From Flavobacterium sp. 90 (lineage in GTDB: Bacteria; Bacteroidota; Bacteroidia; Flavobacteriales; Flavobacteriaceae): a stretch of 64,000 nucleotides of DNA. Shown here one piece after another: positions 60,072 through 64,000 of the stretch; within the stretch, counting starts at the first letter, position 1, and the number at the start of each line of letters is the position of its first letter. Below the pieces are notes generated by a model that saw only the letters and a program-made list of their open reading frames with translations, was not told the DNA's origin and did not search any database. Position numbers and translations under genes: made by a program. The stretch is taken from NCBI RefSeq assembly GCF_004339525.1, contig NZ_SMGE01000001.1:930001-994000 (forward strand). Reading direction: 5' to 3'.

Positions 60072-62633
60072 ATGAAAAATTCTATAAAAAACACCCTAAC
60101 AATATTATTATTTTTAACCTTCTCTGTTTCGTTTGCACAAACTGTTGAAGGTATAGTTTTTACAAATGAAAATATTCCTCTTGAAGCAGCAAACATTGTT
60201 ATTAAAGGAACAACTTCTAATACAACTTCTGATCAAAACGGAAAATTCATAATTGATACAAGAGGAAAAGTTCCTTTTACAATTCTGGTTCAATATGTAG
60301 GATATAAAACTACTGAGTTAGAATTTACTGCTTTGCCAACAGCTCCATTACAAGTAACTCTTAACGAAGAAAATGCACTTGTTGAAGTTGTAGTTTCTTC
60401 AAGACGTCGTATAGAAAAAGTTCAGGATGTGCCAATTGCAATATCAGTTATTACTGGTAAACAAGCTGAACAAACCGGAGCTTTTAACGTAAATCGTATT
60501 AAAGAACTTGTTCCATCTGTACAACTTTATTCTTCAAATCCTAGAAATACAGGTATCAATATTCGTAGCCTTGGTTCACCATTTGGACTTACAAATGACG
60601 GAATCGATCCCGGAGTTGGTTTCTATGTAGACGGTGTTTATTACGCTCGCCCTGCTGCTACAACTTTAGATTTTATTGATGTAGAACAAATCGAGGTTTT
60701 ACGTGGGCCACAAGGATCATTGTTTGGTAAAAACACGACTTCTGGAGCGTTCAACATTACTACTCGCAAACCAAGTTTTACTTCTGGCGCTGACTTCGAA
60801 GTAAGCTACGGAAATTATAACTTCTTGCAAGCTAAAGCTTCTATTACCGGAGGTTTGACTTCAAAATTAGCTGGTCGTATATCTTTTTCAGGTACTCAAC
60901 GTGATGGTTTAATCGATAATGTTGCTACAGGAAGACCTACAAACACCTTAAACAATCAAGGAATTAGAGGTCAATTACTTTATACTCCTTCAGAAAATAC
61001 CAATATTATATTAGCCGCAGATATTACAACGCAACGTCCTGATGGATATGCGCAAGTAGTTGCCGGAGTTGCTCCAACAAAAAGAGCTGCTTACCGTCAG
61101 TTTGATGCTATTATTAAAGACCTGAATTATCAATTACCAAGTTTAAACGCTTTTGATCGTAAAATTGACCACGATACTCCATGGCGTTCAAATCAGGATA
61201 TGGGAGGTATATCTTTGAACATTGATACAAAAATTGGAGGCGGAACTCTTACTTCGACTACAGCTTGGAGATTCTGGAACTGGGATCCTTCAAATGATAG
61301 AGATTTTACAGGATTACAAGTTTTAGCAAAATCTCAAAACCCAACAAGACAAACTCAATTTACACAAGAAGTTCGTTATGCTGGTCAGCTTACCTCTAAA
61401 ATAAGTGGTGTTGTAGGTGTGTTTTTCATCGACCAAACATCAAAAACAAATGGTACTGAAGAATCTGGTAACGCACAATGGAGATTTGCTCAAAGTACTA
61501 CAAGTAACTTATGGAAAACTCCAGGACTTTTTGAAGGATACGGAATCAAAACTGACGCTAGTATCAGATCATCAAGTGCTGCGGTATTTGGACAATTAGA
61601 CTGGGCAATTACAGAACGTTTCCATATATTACCAGGTTTAAGATATAACTTTGACAAGAAATCAGCTGATTATTCCCGTAAAACATACGGTGGTCTTCAA
61701 ACAACTGATCCTGCATTAATTGCTTTGCAAAAATCAGTTTACTCAGATCAGGCATTTACATCAGATACTGATAATACTGACTTCTCAGGAAACTTAACTT
61801 TGACTTATAAAGCGTCTGACAAAATCAATGCTTATGCGACTTATGCAAAAAGTTACAAACCAGTTGGAGTAAACGTAGCCGGACTTCCTACAGATTCAAA
61901 AGGTCAGCCTTTATTAGATCTTTCGGTAATCAAACCAGAGAAAGTAAATCATTATGAAATTGGAGTAAAAACTTCTCCTTTCAGAAATTCAGTATTCAAC
62001 TTAGCATTCTTTAATACTGAGATTAAAGATTTCCAAACAAACGTTCAGGCTGCTGAATTAGGTGTAAACCGTGGATATCTTGCTAATGCAGATAAAGTAC
62101 GTGTAAGAGGTGCAGAATTAGACGCTAGTTTTGTAGTAAACAGAAATCTAACAATAAATGGTGCTGCAACTTATACTGAAGGTACTTATGTGAAATTCAC
62201 AAATGCACCACTTCCATTAGAAGAAACAGGAACTACTGTTGGAGGAGTTCAGGTAGCTTATAAAGATGTTTCAGGAACAGATTTGCCTGGTGTATCAAGA
62301 TGGGCAGGATCATTGGGTGGTGAACTTTCTGATGATGCTAAATTCTTTGGAAACGCTGGAAAAATATTCCTTGCTGTTGATTCTTATGCACGTTCTGAAT
62401 TTTCTTCAAGCCCTTCAGCTTCAAAATACTTAATCGTTCCGGGTTATGCGATCTTTAATGCTCGTTTAGGTTTCCGTGCTTCCGAAGGTTTATCGATTCA
62501 CTTTTGGGGACGTAACTTATTGAACAAAGATTACTACGAACAATTATTGCCTGCTGGTGGAAACACAGGACAATATGCAGGTGTAATTGGAGATCAAAGA
62601 ACATACGGAATCACATTGAAATACAAATTGTAG
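60072..62633 (+). CDS. TonB-dependent outer-membrane receptor with carboxypeptidase-like N-domain
   Basis: 853 residues. Signal peptide ends at SFAQ (about residue 23), carboxypeptidase-D regulatory-like domain about 25-105 (VEGIVFTNENIPLEAANIVIKG), then plug and barrel. Plug marks: ISVITGKQAEQTGAFNVNRIKELVPSV, GVGFYVDGVYYARPAATTLDF and IEVLRGPQGSLFGKNTTSGAFNITT (short pieces). This is the single-component receptor type, not SusC. Substrate unknown; the preceding Rrf2 and Cys-ending ORF hint at sulfur or iron-sulfur supply. Followed by a terminator at 62661. Confidence 0.92.
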   Translation: MKNSIKNTLTILLFLTFSVSFAQTVEGIVFTNENIPLEAANIVIKGTTSNTTSDQNGKFIIDTRGKVPFTILVQYVGYKTTELEFTALPTAPLQVTLNEENALVEVVVSSRRRIEKVQDVPIAISVITGKQAEQTGAFNVNRIKELVPSVQLYSSNPRNTGINIRSLGSPFGLTNDGIDPGVGFYVDGVYYARPAATTLDFIDVEQIEVLRGPQGSLFGKNTTSGAFNITTRKPSFTSGADFEVSYGNYNFLQAKASITGGLTSKLAGRISFSGTQRDGLIDNVATGRPTNTLNNQGIRGQLLYTPSENTNIILAADITTQRPDGYAQVVAGVAPTKRAAYRQFDAIIKDLNYQLPSLNAFDRKIDHDTPWRSNQDMGGISLNIDTKIGGGTLTSTTAWRFWNWDPSNDRDFTGLQVLAKSQNPTRQTQFTQEVRYAGQLTSKISGVVGVFFIDQTSKTNGTEESGNAQWRFAQSTTSNLWKTPGLFEGYGIKTDASIRSSSAAVFGQLDWAITERFHILPGLRYNFDKKSADYSRKTYGGLQTTDPALIALQKSVYSDQAFTSDTDNTDFSGNLTLTYKASDKINAYATYAKSYKPVGVNVAGLPTDSKGQPLLDLSVIKPEKVNHYEIGVKTSPFRNSVFNLAFFNTEIKDFQTNVQAAELGVNRGYLANADKVRVRGAELDASFVVNRNLTINGAATYTEGTYVKFTNAPLPLEETGTTVGGVQVAYKDVSGTDLPGVSRWAGSLGGELSDDAKFFGNAGKIFLAVDSYARSEFSSSPSASKYLIVPGYAIFNARLGFRASEGLSIHFWGRNLLNKDYYEQLLPAGGNTGQYAGVIGDQRTYGITLKYKL

Positions 62634-62660
62634 TCAGTTAGTTAATTTTTTATATACACA

Positions 62661-62696
62661 AAGCGAGGTAGGTTTTTAAACTTACCTCGCTTTTTT
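62661..62696 (+). terminator. Rho-independent terminator after the TonB receptor
   Basis: 62661-62675 pairs with 62678-62692 (AAGCGAGGTA and TACCTCGCTT core, one G-U pair), followed by TTTT. Confidence 0.85.
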
Positions 62697-62810
62697 ATTA
62701 CCAATCATGAAATCACAAAATAGCTTTTAAAACGAATTTAAAAATCAATTTATACTTCTATAAATCAATTCTCATTTGTATATATTCGCAGCCTGAATTA
62801 TATAGATTAG

Positions 62811-63551
62811 ATGAAATTTGTCAAAACACTGTTCTTATTTGGCCTTATAAGTCCATTTTTATCGGCACAAAATCTAAAGAAAACAGATCAGCAAACCCTT
62901 ACCTGGATTAGATATTATAACATTTTACCTATAACGGAAAAGTGGGCAATTCACTCTGAATTTGACAATCGCAGTTTTTTAAATCCTGTTCACGAAAATC
63001 TATTTGTTATAAGAGTTCAAGGTCGTTATCGCGTCAATAAATTTGCAGAATTAGGAGGAGGTTTTGCTTATTTTAATGTAAATACTCAAGATCCTAATAT
63101 CGATCCGGATTTCTCTGTTCCGGAATATCGAGTTCAACAAGATATTACTTTCATAAACGATATTGGAAAAATTACATTTCACAATCGTTTTCAACTTGAA
63201 GAACGGTTTATTCAAAAAACCAATAAAATAGAATTATTGGATGATTTTTCTTTTGCTTACCGATTTAGATATAGATTACAATCGACTTTTGATCTTTGGA
63301 AAAAAGAAAAACGAAGCCTAAAAGCAACTATTTCTGATGAAATCATGTTTAATTTTGGAGAAGATAATAGAAAAAATACGTTTGATCAAAACCGATTTTA
63401 TGTCGCATTGCGTTATCATTTTAATCCTAATATTGGTTTAGAAGTTGGCTATCTAAAAAGCTTTCAGCGACGTGCAAGCGGTCTTGATTTTTATGATCGG
63501 GATATTATTCGTTTTACGCTTTATCATAGAATTGACAGGAAAATTAGATAA
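62811..63551 (+). CDS. DUF2490 outer-membrane beta-barrel protein
   Basis: 246 residues. Signal peptide MKFVKTLFLFGLISPFLSAQ. The mature protein is an alternating strand/turn barrel with YYNILPITEKWAIHSEFDNRSF near the N-terminus and LEERFIQKTNKIELLDDFSFAYRFRYRLQ in the middle, ending GLDFYDRDIIRFTLYHRIDRKIR (pieces). This is the DUF2490 pattern; function unknown. Own weak -7 box (TATATTCG near 62781). It follows the receptor terminator, so regulation may be separate. Confidence 0.86.
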   Translation: MKFVKTLFLFGLISPFLSAQNLKKTDQQTLTWIRYYNILPITEKWAIHSEFDNRSFLNPVHENLFVIRVQGRYRVNKFAELGGGFAYFNVNTQDPNIDPDFSVPEYRVQQDITFINDIGKITFHNRFQLEERFIQKTNKIELLDDFSFAYRFRYRLQSTFDLWKKEKRSLKATISDEIMFNFGEDNRKNTFDQNRFYVALRYHFNPNIGLEVGYLKSFQRRASGLDFYDRDIIRFTLYHRIDRKIR

Positions 63552-63942
63552 TGTGGTAATTTGATAATGTGGCAATTAGATAATTTTCCTTGAAATTTAA
63601 TTTGAATTCAAAAAAAAGACGCAGTGCTGTGCGCCTCTAACTTCAATTAGATCTGTTCAATCCGTAAAATCTGTGGGCATAAAAAAGACGCACTGCTGTG
63701 CGCCTCTACGATAAAATCTTTGTCGCTCTACAATTCAAAAAAACCTTAGAACCTTAGAATCTTAGAATCTTTTCTAAGACGCACTGCTGTGCGCCTCTAC
63801 GATAAAACCTTTGTCGTTTTACAATTTTTAAAAAACCTTAGCAGCTCAGAACCTCAGAAACTTAGAACCTTTTCTAAGACGCACTGCTGTGCGCCTCTAC
63901 GGAAAAACCTTTGTTCCTTCGAACCTCTGAACCTTTGTACCT
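63545..63942. repeat. Tandem ~90-100 bp repeat with GCACTGCTGTGC hairpins
   Basis: After an AATTTGATAATGTGGCAATT remnant come four copies of GACGCACTGCTGTGCGCCTC (first copy has one change): 63618-63639, 63687-63708, 63778-63799 and 63878-63899. Spacings are 69, 91 and 100 bases. Each core can fold as GCAC-TGCT-GTGC. Between them are CCTTAGAACCTTAGAATC-type tracts. No gene is seen here. Confidence 0.85.
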
Positions 63943-64000
63943 TTAATCCCTTCTTCTCTTCCCTCCTTTTTCTGCGGCTGCAAAATTTCCAAATTTATAG
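63943..64000 (-). CDS. C-terminal fragment of an unidentified gene
   Basis: On the minus strand a frame enters at the window edge and stops at 63943-63945. Its last 18 codons read YKFGNFAAAEKGGKRRRD. The strongly basic tail and continuous frame suggest the true end of a protein, perhaps a nucleic-acid-binding one. Too short to name. Confidence 0.45.
   Translation of the reverse strand, partial: YKFGNFAAAEKGGKRRRD

Noticed and set aside
63618..63899. Possible CRISPR array in the tandem repeat
   Set aside because: Units have unequal spacing, the intervening sequences are themselves repeats, and no cas gene is present.

Overview
The window looks like chromosomal DNA from a Flavobacterium-like member of the Bacteroidota. 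The sequence is AT-rich. Several genes have a TAnnTTTG -7 box in place of an E. coli type -10, and recognisable Shine-Dalgarno sites are scarce. It encodes a SusC/SusD pair, a TamL lipoprotein/TamB pair, a secreted enzyme with a type IX secretion C-terminal domain, and many small lipoproteins. Intergenic spaces are filled with short inverted repeats of a kind I associate with flavobacterial genomes. No rRNA, tRNA, prophage, classical transposase or CRISPR array was recognised.

Layout. 1-6.3 kb (minus): a cut-off outer-membrane porin, then a SusD/SusC nutrient-uptake pair without neighbouring degradative enzymes. 6.6-14.2 kb: rnhB, a secreted SnoaL-like protein, a redox cluster (quinone reductase, SDR, two AraC regulators), lipB and two related lipoproteins. 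14.2-19.4 kb: a repeat-rich spacer, lysS, two small membrane proteins, a lipoprotein and a D-2-hydroxyacid dehydrogenase. 19.4-28.4 kb: a DUF4274-like protein, two Spy-like periplasmic helical proteins, a large zinc metalloprotease, hemL, and a compact operon with a LysM glucosaminidase, a PLP deaminase and a tiny HExxH membrane protein. 28.5-40 kb: a DUF5522 protein, a long repeat spacer, hutU, a DUF4136 lipoprotein, ilvA, a GH30 enzyme, a truncated haemoglobin, an aromatic amino acid hydroxylase and a DUF4230 protein. 40-49.8 kb (minus): TamL, TamB, a GSCFA protein and a lipoprotein. 50-55 kb: an ABC exporter and alaS converge on a small GxxExxY nuclease-like gene bounded by inverted repeats. 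55.2-64 kb: M23 peptidase, MerR, LemA, two TPM proteins, TPR, Rrf2 regulator, a 36-codon Cys-containing leader ORF, a TonB receptor, a DUF2490 protein, and a ~90-100 bp tandem repeat next to the tail of one more gene.

Functional themes. Most genes are housekeeping (rnhB, lipB, lysS, hemL, alaS, ilvA) or cell-envelope genes. TamL/TamB, the porin, SusC/D, the TonB receptor and DUF2490 are outer-membrane components. The M23 peptidase and the glucosaminidase act on peptidoglycan. LemA with two TPM proteins form a recurrent membrane module.

The least ordinary observations are four. First, the GxxExxY gene sits in a roughly 570 bp cassette whose two ends are near-identical compound inverted repeats that also close the 3' ends of both flanking genes. 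Second, a 36-residue ORF ending in Met-Ile-Cys-Met-Cys-Trp lies between an Rrf2 gene and a TonB receptor gene, with a promoter and operator-like repeat in front. Third, a structured repeat occurs twice with compensatory base changes. Fourth, the GSCFA gene carries a 33 bp in-frame insertion with a perfect 16 bp palindrome at its core.
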